Shown here in pieces: positions 7,523 to 18,700 of a DNA stretch of 64,000 nt. Position 1 is the stretch's first letter. Each line of letters begins with the position of its first letter. The notes below the pieces were generated by a model that saw only the letters and a list, made by a program, of their open reading frames with translations, made no database searches and was not told where the DNA came from. The DNA is from an uncultured Christensenellaceae bacterium (GTDB lineage Bacteria; Bacillota; Clostridia; Christensenellales; UBA3700): the NCBI GenBank assembly GCA_944380285.1, contig CALWGZ010000004.1, positions 101,852 to 165,851 on the forward strand, written 5' to 3'. The position numbers and the translations under genes are program-made.

Positions 7523-9208
7523 TCAACGAGACGCGTTGCCGCGGACGGTGTCGATCCAATTGCGGTTGCCCGCGTCGATCGCCGCCTGTATCGCGTCCGC
7601 AAGCGCGCTGTTGGTGTCGCGGACGACGACCTGAACGCCCTGATCGCCCGAAATGCCCGTCTCGTCAAAGGTCTTTTCGTCGATCGCGCAATCGGAGTTG
7701 CCGATGAAGATGTTGAGGAAGTTGCCCTCCGGCTCGCAGTCCTTGAAGCAATACTCGCCGATGATCTCGACGGTGTCGGGGATGTTGATCATGCCCTTGA
7801 CGCCGGCGAGCGCATAGGGACGAAGCTCGACGATGTCGCCCTCGATCGCCGCGTCCATCAAGAAGTAGAAGGACAGGAAGTTGCTCTCGTCATGCTCGCC
7901 CGTCATGCCGGGCTTGTTGTTGCAGTCCTCGGGATCGAACGCGCCGATGTAGGCATAGACGACCTCGCCGGTCGAATCGGTCAGGATGTAGTGCGCCCTG
8001 TTGACGGGCTCGCTGCCGCCGAAGTAGGTGTACGAGGTCAATTGCACGAATTGATAGCCGGACGCCTCGCAGAGGAACTTGTTCTCGATCGAGCCGGTCA
8101 CCTCGGACGCGACTCCGCCCGCAAAGGCGCCGTCGCCGATGCTCTCGATCTGCGCTCCGATCGTAAAGCCCGCCAATCTGTCGCAGCCGTAGAAGGTCAA
8201 GTCGGAGATCTTGGTGACGCTGTCGGGCAGCATGTTGGAGTTCGCCTCGGACGGCTTGACGGTCGTGAGGCGTTCGCAATTCATGAACGCGCCGCTGCCG
8301 ATCGCCTCGAGGTCGCGGGTGCCGTCCTCTCTCGCCGCAAACTCGACGGTCGCCAAACGGGTGCAGCCGCTGAACGCATATGCGGACACGGTGACCACGC
8401 CCGCGGGGACGGTGATCGAGCTGAACGACGAGCTGTCGTTGTTCTCAAAAGAATAAGCGCCGATATATTTGAGGCTGTCGGGAAGCGTGACCTTGCCGAG
8501 GTTGTTGTCGCGGAACGCGCCCTCCCCTATCTTCTCGACGGTGCTGCCCTCGGCGAAAGTGAGAGAACTGATGCTGTCGCAATTGTCGAACATGCCGTCG
8601 GGGATGTCCTTGAGACCGGTGCCGATCGTGACCGAAGTGAGATCGCCGCAGTCCTTGAACGCGTCTTCGCCGACCTCGGTGAGCGTGTCGGGGAGCACGA
8701 ATTGCTTCTCGCCGCTCGCGCCGCTCGTCTCGAGGTTGGAACAGCCCTCGAACGCGCTCGCGCCGATCTTTTCGAGCGAAGACGGCAGCTTGACTCGCAC
8801 AAGCCCCGTGCAATCGGAGAACGCGCGCTCGGGGATCTCCTTCAACGAGTCGGGCAGGCTGACGTAGGTCAACTTGGTGTTGTCCTCGAACACGCCTTCT
8901 TCGAGCTCGATCATCGTGATGTCCTCGCTGAAGATCACCTCGGTGACCGAAGTGTTGTCGAGGAAGCCCTCTTCGATGAGCGCGACGCGCCTGCCCGCAA
9001 TGCGCGCAGGTATGGTCAATGCGGTGTCTTCGCCCTCATAGGCGGAAATGGTCGCGGTGTTGCCGCTGACGGAATAGACAAACCCGTCGCTGCGTCTCTC
9101 GCCGTCCGACGAAGCGTAGGCGTCGATGAAATAGCCGCCGACCGCTACGAGCACGATCGCAAGCGCGGCTATCACGCAGATCAGGGCGATGTTCTGTCTT
9201 TTTGTCAT
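7523..9208 (-). CDS. Membrane-anchored BspA-type leucine-rich-repeat protein (561 aa)
   Basis: An N-terminal hydrophobic segment (about residues 7-28, after MTKRQN) serves as signal anchor. About a dozen LRR_5/BspA-type repeats follow ('LP.SL..IG..AF..C..L..V'), broken near residues 370-440 by a non-repeat insert rich in aromatic residues. The C-terminus has no anchor. LRR_5 proteins act in surface binding; the partner here is unknown. The start at 9208 is preferred over 9244 because AAAGGA precedes it and a promoter lies about 57 nt upstream. Its repeats are more diverged than those of the 1519-aa protein. Confidence 0.85.
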   Translation of the reverse strand: MTKRQNIALICVIAALAIVLVAVGGYFIDAYASSDGERRSDGFVYSVSGNTATISAYEGEDTALTIPARIAGRRVALIEEGFLDNTSVTEVIFSEDITMIELEEGVFEDNTKLTYVSLPDSLKEIPERAFSDCTGLVRVKLPSSLEKIGASAFEGCSNLETSGASGEKQFVLPDTLTEVGEDAFKDCGDLTSVTIGTGLKDIPDGMFDNCDSISSLTFAEGSTVEKIGEGAFRDNNLGKVTLPDSLKYIGAYSFENNDSSSFSSITVPAGVVTVSAYAFSGCTRLATVEFAAREDGTRDLEAIGSGAFMNCERLTTVKPSEANSNMLPDSVTKISDLTFYGCDRLAGFTIGAQIESIGDGAFAGGVASEVTGSIENKFLCEASGYQFVQLTSYTYFGGSEPVNRAHYILTDSTGEVVYAYIGAFDPEDCNNKPGMTGEHDESNFLSFYFLMDAAIEGDIVELRPYALAGVKGMINIPDTVEIIGEYCFKDCEPEGNFLNIFIGNSDCAIDEKTFDETGISGDQGVQVVVRDTNSALADAIQAAIDAGNRNWIDTVRGNASR

Positions 9209-9264
9209 AAAAAATTCCTTTGTCCGTTTTGCCGCGCGGCTCAAAACCTTTCGCGGCGTTTACT

Positions 9265-9293
9265 ATTATAACACACGGACGCGCATATTACAA
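9265..9293 (-). promoter_or_regulatory. Promoter of the 561-aa LRR gene
   Basis: Minus strand: -35 TTGTAA at 9288-9293, 17-bp spacer, -10 TATAAT at 9265-9270. Confidence 0.7.
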
Positions 9294-9321
9294 TAAAATT
9301 TCGCGCTTTTCGCGAGATCGC

Positions 9322-10923
9322 TCATTTTGTCCTTCCGCCGGCGCAGAGATAGGCGGCTGCGGCGGCGGCGACTTTGACGCCGTCGACCGCGGACGAAGTG
9401 ATCCCTCCCGCATATCCGGCGCCCTCTCCGCACGGCATCAAACCCTTGATCGAGCTGTGAAAACCGTCGTCGCGCGCGATCCTAACGGGCGAGGACGACC
9501 TCGTCTCGGGACCGGTCAGGATCGCGGACGGGCTGTCAAATCCTTTTATCCTGCGCCCGAACACCGGCAAAGCCGCGGCTATGCCGTCCATCACGAAGCG
9601 CGGCAGCGCGTCGCGAAGGTCGCAAAAGGTCACCCCTCGCGGATAGGTGGGCTTGACGTCCCCGGGCGCGTTCGCTCCGCCGCCGAGCAGCGCGCCGACC
9701 GTCATCCCGACCGCGCGGTATCCGCCGCCCGCGGCGAACGCCTTTCTCTCCAAGTCGCGCTGAAAGCGCATCCCGGCGAGCGCGTCGTCCGCCCCGAAAT
9801 CGCCCTGTCTCACGCCGACCAGCAGCGCGCTGTTGGCGTTGGCTCCGTCGCGGCGGCTCAAACTCATGCCGTTTGTGACGACGCCGCCCTCTTCGGACGC
9901 CGCGGCGACGACGTAGCCGCCCGGGCACATACAAAAGGTGTAGCACCCCCTGCCGTCGTCCGTCTTGCACGACAGCTTGTAGTCCGCCGCCGGCAGCCTG
10001 CCGCGCGCCCTGCCGTATTGCGCGAGGTCGATGTCGCTTTGCAAATGCTCTATCCTCACGCCGACAGCGAACGGTTTTTGTTCGATCAGCGTCTTGCCGT
10101 CCAGATATTCGAACACGTCGCGCGCGCTGTGCCCGACCGCGAGCACGCACACGTCCGTGTCGATCGTATATTCGCCGCCCTCGCCGGTGACGCGCACCGC
10201 TTTGAGCGCTCCGCCGCCCGTCTCGACGGCGACAAACTTGGAGTTGAACCTCACCTCGCCGCCCAGCCTCTCGATCTCGCGGCGCATGCCCGCGACGACG
10301 TCGACCAGTCTGTCCGTACCGATGTGCGGCTTGGCGTCGACGGTCAGCTCCTCTCCGCCGCCCATGTCGGCGAACGTCCTCAGCACGGTCGCTATCAGCG
10401 TGTCCGAGATGCCTGTCGCGAGCTTGCCGTCCGAAAAAGTGCCCGCGCCGCCCTCGCCGAACTGCACGTTGCTTTCGGGGTCGAGCGCGCCGCCCTCGGC
10501 GAACGCCTTGACCTTGGCGAGCCGCTTCTCCACGCTGTCGCCGCGCTCGAGCACTATCGGATTGAACCCGGCGTACGCGAGCGTGAGCGCGCAAAACAGC
10601 CCCGCAGGTCCGCTGCCCACCACGACGGGGCGCAAAAACTCCTTGGGCGGCGTCATATCGCGCGCGATCTCGCGCAAAGACTTCGTCCTTTTGTGTTCGG
10701 GCAAGCCGCGCTTTTTCGCCCTCTTTTCGTCGCTCGGCGACAGCGTCGCGCCGATCGTCGCGACATATTTGAGGTCGGGTTTGCGGCGGCAATCGAGGGA
10801 CAATTTGAGCAATTCGACGCCCTTGATGTCGGACGGCTTGAGGTGCAGCGCCTCCGCCGCCCTGCGCGCGAGCAGCGCGTCGTCAAAGTCGAGGGGCAGC
10901 GTCACGCCGCTCAGCGCGATCAT
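9322..10923 (-). CDS. FAD-dependent dehydrogenase, COG2509-like (533 aa)
   Basis: A Rossmann motif 'VVVGSGPAGLF' lies near residue 90. It is followed by the signature 'NVQFGEGGAGTFSDGKL', typical of the uncharacterised FAD-dependent dehydrogenases of COG2509, and near the C-terminus by the glycine-rich 'PCGEGAGYAGGI' FAD motif. The N-terminal 80 residues form the small ferredoxin-like domain usual for this family. The true substrate is unknown. The start at 10923 is chosen because ATG overlaps the TGA of the upstream gene (ATGA), with GGGGAAGG before it. Translation is therefore probably coupled to the other flavoprotein at 10920-12128. Confidence 0.85.
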   Translation of the reverse strand: MIALSGVTLPLDFDDALLARRAAEALHLKPSDIKGVELLKLSLDCRRKPDLKYVATIGATLSPSDEKRAKKRGLPEHKRTKSLREIARDMTPPKEFLRPVVVGSGPAGLFCALTLAYAGFNPIVLERGDSVEKRLAKVKAFAEGGALDPESNVQFGEGGAGTFSDGKLATGISDTLIATVLRTFADMGGGEELTVDAKPHIGTDRLVDVVAGMRREIERLGGEVRFNSKFVAVETGGGALKAVRVTGEGGEYTIDTDVCVLAVGHSARDVFEYLDGKTLIEQKPFAVGVRIEHLQSDIDLAQYGRARGRLPAADYKLSCKTDDGRGCYTFCMCPGGYVVAAASEEGGVVTNGMSLSRRDGANANSALLVGVRQGDFGADDALAGMRFQRDLERKAFAAGGGYRAVGMTVGALLGGGANAPGDVKPTYPRGVTFCDLRDALPRFVMDGIAAALPVFGRRIKGFDSPSAILTGPETRSSSPVRIARDDGFHSSIKGLMPCGEGAGYAGGITSSAVDGVKVAAAAAAYLCAGGRTK

Positions 10924-12128
10924 CCTTCCCCTCCTATCGACCTCGCGCACGCCGCCGCGCTCGCCCACGCCCATTGCAGGTTGTAGCCGCCGCAGTCGCC
11001 GTCCACGTCGAGCGCCTCGCCGATCGCGTAAAGTCCGCGGTCCTTCTTTGACATCATCGTCTCGGGATCGAAGCCGTCCAAATCAAGTCCGCCGCAGACG
11101 ACCTGCGCCTGTTTGAGCCTCGGCATGCCGCTCGGCTTTACGGTCGGTCTCAAAGCCACGCACAATGCGTCGAGACAGTCGTCTTTCGACGCGTCCGCGC
11201 GTATACCGGCGAGCGCGGCGAGTTTTTCGCCCAGCGCGCGCGGCACGAACGCGATCAACGCTCCCCTCGCGTCGCGGACGGGCGAAGCGGCGAGATATGC
11301 CTTGACCTCGTCGTCGCCGAAGTCGGGGGCAAAGTCCAATTTCAATTCGAAAGAGCGCGCTCCTCGCCTCATCAGGCGCGCATATGCGCTCGACAATTCC
11401 ATCGCGAGCATGCCCGACACCGCGTCGTCGCGCATCAGCACCTCGCCGCGCCTTTTCGCGACGGGCTTGCCGTCGGCAAGGAGCGTGCCCTCGGCGTACG
11501 CCCTGACCCCGGACGCGCCCTTGAACGCGGCGCACGGAAGGGGCGCGATCGCCGGCACACAGTCTGTGCGCGCGATCCCGAGCGCAGTCATCAGCGACAG
11601 CGAATCGAGCCCGCTCGTAGCATTGCTGCCGCAGGCAAAGACGACGTCGGCGGCGCCGTAAACGCGCGTTTTGCCGTCCTGCGACGCGGATATCGACCAA
11701 CCGCCCTCTCGCCGCTCCAAAGCTGTCACACGCGCCGAGACGCGCACCTCGCACTCGCCCAGCGCGGCTACGAACGCGTTGACGACGCAGCCGGAGTTGT
11801 TGCCGTAGGGATAGATCCTGCCGTCCGTCTCGCGCAGCGCGACGCCGAGCGACGCAAAAAACGCGCGCGTCTGCTCTGCGCCGAACGCGCCGAGCGCGGG
11901 CGCGACGAACTCGGGCGCATTGTAATGCGCGGGCGAAATGTCGGCGTTGGACGCGTTGCAGCGGCCGTTGCCGGTCGCGGCGAGCTTGGTCAGCACGCGT
12001 GCGCCGCCCTCGAACACGACCACTCTTTTGCCGCGCCTTGACAGCATGATCGCGCAAGCGCAGCCCGCCGCTCCGCCGCCGACGATCGCGACGTCAAAAT
12101 TCTTTTCCGAAAGAAGTTTTTCGCTCAT
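10920..12128 (-). CDS. HI0933/BaiN-like NAD(P)/FAD-dependent oxidoreductase (402 aa)
   Basis: A flavoprotein of the HI0933 (BaiN/YhiN) family. An N-terminal 'VAIVGGGAAGCACAI' FAD motif is followed by 'KLAATGNGRCN', which is diagnostic of the family, and a C-terminal 'GL-Y-A-I-G-E-ALDVDG-DCGGYNLQWAW' segment closes the FAD site. Members are soluble oxidoreductases; a few reduce bile-acid intermediates, but most have no known substrate. The start at 12128 is supported by a promoter whose -10 ends 6 nt before it; there is no Shine-Dalgarno site. It overlaps the next flavoprotein gene by 4 nt, so the two form an operon. Confidence 0.88.
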   Translation of the reverse strand: MSEKLLSEKNFDVAIVGGGAAGCACAIMLSRRGKRVVVFEGGARVLTKLAATGNGRCNASNADISPAHYNAPEFVAPALGAFGAEQTRAFFASLGVALRETDGRIYPYGNNSGCVVNAFVAALGECEVRVSARVTALERREGGWSISASQDGKTRVYGAADVVFACGSNATSGLDSLSLMTALGIARTDCVPAIAPLPCAAFKGASGVRAYAEGTLLADGKPVAKRRGEVLMRDDAVSGMLAMELSSAYARLMRRGARSFELKLDFAPDFGDDEVKAYLAASPVRDARGALIAFVPRALGEKLAALAGIRADASKDDCLDALCVALRPTVKPSGMPRLKQAQVVCGGLDLDGFDPETMMSKKDRGLYAIGEALDVDGDCGGYNLQWAWASAAACARSIGGEG

Positions 12129-12134
12129 ACTCGA

Positions 12135-12163
12135 ATTATAACAAAAATCCCGTCCGCCCGCAA
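12135..12163 (-). promoter_or_regulatory. Leaderless-type promoter of the flavoprotein operon
   Basis: Minus strand: -35 TTGCGG at 12158-12163, 17-bp spacer, -10 TATAAT at 12135-12140, then 6 nt and the ATG at 12128. Transcription should begin at the start codon. Confidence 0.7.
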
Positions 12164-12218
12164 GCGTATCGTTCAACGCCTTTTGGCGATCGGGCGCGCA
12201 AAGGCGCCGCAAGCAAAA

Positions 12219-12240
12219 GGCACGCCCCGAAGGACGTGCC
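12219..12240 (-). terminator. Terminator of the giant surface-protein operon
   Basis: Nine-base-pair stem (12219-12227 with 12232-12240) closed on the minus strand by a TTCG tetraloop and followed by TTTTGC. It lies about 18 nt after the stop codon of the last gene (12258-12764). Confidence 0.8.
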
Positions 12241-12257
12241 GATCTGTTTGACTTGCG

Positions 12258-12764
12258 TCAAGCGACCACGGTGACCGCCGCGCGGTTGCCGGAGTCGGTG
12301 GTATAGGTGATCGTGGTGCTGACCAGCGCGCCGCTCTCGCGATCGGCGATGATGGTCAGTTTGCCTTCGACGGCGTCGCTGATGCCGAGGAAGTTGGCGG
12401 GCTGGATGATGTTGGCGGAATAGACGGAGTTTGCGCCGTCCGCCACGATCGAGGCGTTGGAGAAGTATCCGGCGTTGAAGTTGAGCCCGCTCGTGCCGGT
12501 CAGCTTGTCGGCGATCGGCGGCGCGGTGATGCCGGGCGCAGCGGTCTCGGTCACCACATTGCCGTCCTTGAACTCGTACTCATAGAGGACGGTGCCGTAC
12601 GAACCGGTGAGTGTGACGTGAATGTCCGCGCCCGCCCCGGGGACTTTTGCTGCCGCCCACAGCTCTTCGGCGGTGAGTTCGGTCACGCAGGCTGTCGCCG
12701 TCACGGCGACGACCGCCGTGAGGACGAGGACGAGGGTAAGCAAAATGCAAAGTTTCTTTTTCAT
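12258..12764 (-). CDS. Small exported protein, probable lipoprotein (168 aa)
   Basis: The signal peptide (MKKK plus a hydrophobic stretch to about residue 25) ends in an 'ATAC' sequence that could be a lipobox, with Cys near residue 26. The rest is a small domain, probably beta-rich, with the pattern 'GSYGTVLYEYEFKDGNVV'. This resembles domains that other clostridial lipoproteins use to hold a small hydrophobic or carbohydrate group, but I do not recognise the family. It is the last gene of the giant-protein row: its start lies 10 nt after the stop of the 2073-aa gene, and a terminator follows it. It may help assemble or anchor the large proteins; this is inference. Confidence 0.7.
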   Translation of the reverse strand: MKKKLCILLTLVLVLTAVVAVTATACVTELTAEELWAAAKVPGAGADIHVTLTGSYGTVLYEYEFKDGNVVTETAAPGITAPPIADKLTGTSGLNFNAGYFSNASIVADGANSVYSANIIQPANFLGISDAVEGKLTIIADRESGALVSTTITYTTDSGNRAAVTVVA

Positions 12765-12774
12765 ATCACACCTC

Positions 12775-15700
12775 TCAGATGAATTTCCTCTTCGCGATGA
12801 AGAGAGCGATCGCGGCGGCGGTCACAGCGGCAGCGGCTGCTGCAACTGCTCTGCCGGCGGTCTTTGCGGCGACGTTTTGGATGTCCTCGATGTCGCTGTT
12901 GACGGAGGCGACGAACGCGTCGCGCGCGGCGGTGATCGTCGCGAACTTGGCGGCGTCGACGCCTGCCTTATCCGCCTCGGTCAAGCCGTTGAACTGTTCT
13001 TTGAGCGTCTCGTAGTTGACGAGGTCGCCGGCGGAGAATGTCTCGCCGAACATCGCAAGCGTCTCGGTGTACTTGGCGGGATCGATACCCGTCTTGACCT
13101 TGACGGACTGCGGATCGGATTCGAGATAGTCGTCTCCTGCGGGGATCTTGACCTGCAAGGTGTACTCTGCGCTCTCGGCGAGCCCGGACGCGACATACTT
13201 GCCGCCCTGGACGGTCAGAGCTTCCCAAGTCTTGCCGCCGTCGATGCTGAATTGCACGGTGCCGGAGAAGGCTTCCTCGAAGGTGATGGTGAGGACCGCT
13301 CTGTTGTAGTGCTCCTCGACGTCTGCGATCTCGAACTTGACTGCCGTTCTTTCCGCGGTCTTGACGGGAATCATGATCTCACCGCCTACGGAGTGGTTGG
13401 CGTCCTCTTTGAACCTGACGTGGAGCGTATAGCTGGTGTTCGCCTCGTAGCCTTCCATCGTCGTGTCGACCCAATCGGTGCCGTCCTTGGACAGCTGAAC
13501 GATGAACTCGTCGTGATTGACGGTGACGCTGTTCCAAGTGACCTCGATCTTCAAGTCGGATTCGACGGGCGCCTTGTGCGGAGCCTTGTCGATGGTGAAC
13601 TCGAAGGTCTTGGATCCGGTATAGTTGGGATCGGTCGGGGTGACGGTCACGGTGTAGGTGCCGGCGTTGATGAGCTGAGCGTCTTTGCCGTCTTGTGTGA
13701 CCGCGAGGCTGACCGCAATGGTGGTGTTCGCCTTGACATCGATCGCGCTGCCGGTATAGGTCGCGCTCGTCTTGTCGAGCCCGAAGTCCATATCCGAGAT
13801 GTTCGCCTGTTTGACGGTGACGGTGACGGTGACATTGCCTTTGTAGTACTCGCCAACGCCCTCGATCGCGAACACATAGTCGCCCGCGTCCTTGATTTCG
13901 TTGACGACCGAACCGTCCTTGGTGAGGCTGATCGTGAGATGCTCGCCCGCTTCAACTTCCACGCCGCTGATTTTGATGGTATATCCGATCTCGGAGCCGT
14001 TATAGGTGTTCTCGTCAAGCGTGACCTCGACATTTTCCTTATTGATGATCATCGCTTCGACGGTGAGCGTGCCTTTCGCGGCATATCCGGTGATGTTGTA
14101 GTTGCCCTTCATCACTTCGTCGGTGATCGTGAGTTGGAGCGCTCCATCATAGTCGCCCGGCTCGAGCGCGGACAGGCTTTGATCGCCGGTGTAAGTGAAC
14201 GCCAACGCCAGCTTGTCGAGGTCCTCTTCGAGGAAGCCGGGGTTCGCGGTGAAGTACACGCCGTCTTGCACAGGCGTGATGTTCTCCACAGAGCCGCCGT
14301 ACGGCATCTTACCGGCGGCGACGCTGACGCCGCTGATCTCCTTGGCAGTGATCGTGATCTTGCCGGTACCGTCGGCGAGCGTGACGGTGTAGTTGCCGAT
14401 CGCGCTGTTTGCCAAGGTCGGGACTTTGTCCACTCCGGCGTTGCGGTCATAGACCAGCTGCTCGTTGATGAGTGCCGTCATTTCCGACGCGTCTTCGCCG
14501 ACAAAGTCGCCCGTGACCAACGTCGCGGTCGGCAGCGGATCGCCATAAACCGCGGTGCCGCTCGACATAGTCAGCGAGACTGTGACGGGTCTGTGGGCGA
14601 TCGTGACGTCGGCGGTCTGAGCCGTGACGGTATAGTTGATCGCGTTGCCCGTTTCGCCGAAGCCGTAGGTCATCGACACGCCGCCTTCAAGCGTACCGAC
14701 GGAAGCGGTCGCACCGGCGTCGTTGGCGGTGATGACGGGCACGAAGCCGTCCGCTTCGAGCATCGCTTTGAGCGTGCCGTCCGCGTCGCCTTCGACGTAC
14801 CAGCCGTCGTCGGCGAAGTCGTCGCCGTAGGTCTTGGTCACGTCGTTGGGAGCAACGGTGACTTCAAGCTCGTCGATGACGAAGGTGACGTTGATCGAAT
14901 AGGCAAACTCTTCGCCCTCTCCCGGGAAGTAGAACTTGCCCTGGGCGTCAGCGGCGAGCGTAAACACGGCGGTGTAAGTGCCGGCGTTGCGCGCCGAGAT
15001 GAAGGGATAGCCATTGTCGGACTTGCCCGACGTCGCGCCTCCGGTGACCGACGAGGGGTCGTCGAACGAGATGCCCTCGATGCTGCCGGCGGTGGTGCGG
15101 GTGCCGAACTCCGCCCTGTAAGGCTGCGCGCCGTATACGACGGAGACCGTGATGTTGTAGGCTCCTTCCGCTGCCGCGTCGGCAAAGCCGGATCCGACGA
15201 TCTCGCCGGACTCGTCATAGACATAGACGCCGGCAAAGACGGGGGTGCCCTCGACGTGGATGACGCCGTTGCCGGTGACCGTCAAGTCGTAGTTGGCGGC
15301 GTTGGAGTTGTCGGCGTTGAGCTCCATGGTGAAGGTGTAATCGCGCAGCTCGGTTATCGGCCCGTCGGTGATCGTCACGACGAACAGGGCGTCGCCCTCG
15401 GCGTCGGTGCGGTCGTCGCCGAAGATCTCGCCCTCGGTGATGATGTAGGTGCCGCCCTCGCCCTCGACGTACGGGATGGTGCCCTCCGTGTCGGCATAGC
15501 TTGCCGAATACTCTTGCAGCTCGATGGTCAGCGGAGCCTTGTCGATGGTGAACTTCGGCGCATTTGTGATGTTGTAGTTGTTGACGAACGCGCCTTGGTC
15601 GTCGACGGTCGGCGCGGCGCCGAGCGTATATTCGCCGGCATTGCGCGCGGTGTCGGCGGTGGAACCGTCTTTGGTGTAGGTCACCTTGAGGGTGTCGGCG

Positions 15701-18700
15701 TTGTACAGATCCTGTTCGTCGGCGATGATGCCGTCAATGCCTTCGATCGTGACCGGATTTTGCTCGGTGCCGTTGTAGGTCACGGCGTCGGTGTTCGCAA
15801 ATGTGACGGTGATGTCCTTCTTGGAGATGGTGAACGCGATGATGCTTTGAGCTTCATCGTCGACGGTGTAGTTGTCTTTGATTTCCTCAAAAGACACACC
15901 TTCCAAAGAAGTACCGATCCACTCATAGGAGGCGATATAACTGCCCACATCGGAGGGTTTTACTTCGAGCTTGTTCTCTTCGGAGATGCTGTCCCTGTAG
16001 TAGACGGTGCCGAACACAAGCTCGTCCGCCGCCATTGCGCCTTGCGGGTCGTTGCGCTGATAGTCGGGCACGGCATCACCGTATTGGAACGAGGTTTCTC
16101 TGTTGGGATCTTCGGTGAAGTTGAGCACGAGCGGTCTCGGTGTGATCTCGACAGTGATGGTCACCGTGGCAGCCTCAAAGTTTCTTGACTGCGGCATGCT
16201 GATGACGACCTGATAGGTGCCTACATCCGCCAAAAGGGCGGCGGTCCCATCCTTTTTGACATCAAACTTAGCGTCGTTCGCGCCGACATTGACGTCGGTT
16301 TCATTTTCGACGTTGTTCGGCGCGAAGTAGTATGAGGCTTCGCCGCCGATAAAACTGTTAAGCCGTGCAAGTGTCATAGCAGGCTCTGCTCTATAGACGA
16401 ACGAATAGCCGGTGTCCGACCCATTGAATTTCAACTTGTCTCTCGCAATCGAGTAGACGATCGTCACCGAAGTATCGCTCGCGGTCAAGTTCGGGATAGA
16501 ACCAAGATCAGCGTTGTTAAGAACGAAGTTGGCACTATCGAGGAGACGCGCCGTCATTTGATACTCACCCGCATTGACTCTTTCGTCAACCTCCAGAAAA
16601 TCGTCAAGGTTGGACGTGCTCTTGTAGTCGAATGCGACGATATCCGCGTTGTTACCCACACCGTTGATAACTTCTGCCTCGGGGTACTGCGGCTTACCGT
16701 TGTAGACCAAGCCCTCATAACCGCTCGGCTTGAGTGTGATGGGTCTCTTGGCGATCGAGAACTGCCAATCCGTATAGGTGTCAAGATTGTCGGCGTTGAC
16801 GTAGTAGTTGGAGTCGTTGACGCCGGTCACGGTGACGTAGTAGTCCCCCGCGTTGATCACGCCGGTCGCATCGATCTCAGTCTTTTCGCTGTTGAAATAT
16901 GTCGCCGTGACGGTGGGCTCAGGCGTATCGCCGGAGACGATTTTGTCCAACTTGAACTCGAGCGACTGCGCTACGCGTTCATAGACAAAATCGGGCTGCT
17001 TGATGCTGAGCGTGAGCTCGCGCTGAGTGATCTCGTACACATAGTTGCGGTTGAAACGTTCGCCCTGACTGTTGTCGCTCTTGTAGGCGATGAGCTTGTT
17101 GGTATTGTCGACGAAGTCGTATGCGGTATCTGCCGCATAGGCAGCAGTCAAGCGCACATTATACTTCTTGGCGTCGACCGAATCCCATCCTACCGGCGCA
17201 TTACCGTCGAAGATACCCCAATAAGCGGTGTTTTGCTGTTCGAAAACAGCCGGATCATCGGAGATATGCTTGTTGTCCATCGACCAGATCTGCAACTTCG
17301 GAACATTGAACGGTTGGTTGTCGAACTCCTTTTTCTTTGCAGGGTCGACATTGTTGCCGCCCTTGTCGGTGATCTCTGCGGAATCTTGGAACACCTTGTA
17401 GGTGACTTTGCGACCGGTGGTGAAGGTTATGATTCTCTTCTCCGTAATGGCACGCGACAAGTCGATCGTATATGTCGTATACGGCTCTGTGCTATGCGTA
17501 TCAACTATGTTGTCGGCTGCATTCTCGCCGGACTGATCGTTGTATTGCCACAAGATGCTGCCGGATTCGGAAGGAGCGGTATAGGTGACTTTGAGACCGG
17601 TAAGGGTTTCGGGCTCATCGTGGTTGAACGTAATGGAAGCTGTGCCTGCGTCTGTACCTGCCCTAACTTGTACGCCGCCGATGGTCTGATCTCCTGCGAA
17701 CGAGAATCCCGACGCGTCCTCCGCCGTGATATAGACATTGCTTATTGCGCTTGCGGCAATAGAACCGGCGAGTACGCCTTTCCCTTGCGGTTTTTCCATG
17801 TCCCAAGTTTTCTTTTTTCCGCTGGCTTGTTGCACTGTGCCGGTATATTCGGTCAACACGCCGTTGATCGTCGTCGTGCCGGCGAGGTATTGGAGGCCAA
17901 ACGTCATATCACCCGAGTTGCCTGCATTGGTGTTGGAAGTACCTGCATCAAGACCTACGATAAGTCCGGCTCTGCCAAAGGCGCCGTTTTCTTGCGTTCT
18001 CTCAGTGCCAAGTTCAGAAGTGAGACTTCCGTTGCCCTTAGCTGTAATATTGTAGGCATTGAGACCTTGGCTGATCGCGACCATACCTGAAGCAAGCGAA
18101 CGCGGAGCGCCATAGGACGTAAATAAAGGCTTCCTTCCTTCTGCTCTAACCCATACACTGCCGGTCATGTTTATTGACGTGTTGCCTATTGTGCTTGCAA
18201 ATGTATAGCCTGCAATGCCGCCAAAGCCAATCATACTTTCATTGATGGTTGAACCCTCTGTGATATGTTTGCTTGCTGATATTTTGGCAGAAATTTCCAA
18301 AGAGCAGTTATCTACGGTTGAATAGCTCATCGCGCCGAACAAGCCGCCGCACAAGATTGTCGAATTCCAACCTTGAGACGCGGTGCTGTCTACAGTGCCG
18401 GTACCGAGAATGATTTGATCTTGATTGATGACAAGTTGAGCGTTTTTGAAAGTGGCTCCCTGCGCGATATTGGCAAGCGAACCATACCACCACACCTGGG
18501 CAAACTCGTCGAACATTGATGTGTCGCTCGTACCTATGACGTCCTTGGTCGTATGTGCTTCGGAGTCGTAACTGTCATCGAAATGAGTCAATCCCATCAC
18601 GATGCGCGCTCCGCAAGCGTCGATCGTCGCCTTGAAGACGCCGGAAAAGTGAGCGCCGGACGGACCGAACGCGTACTCCATCAACGAGCTTCCGTTGTAA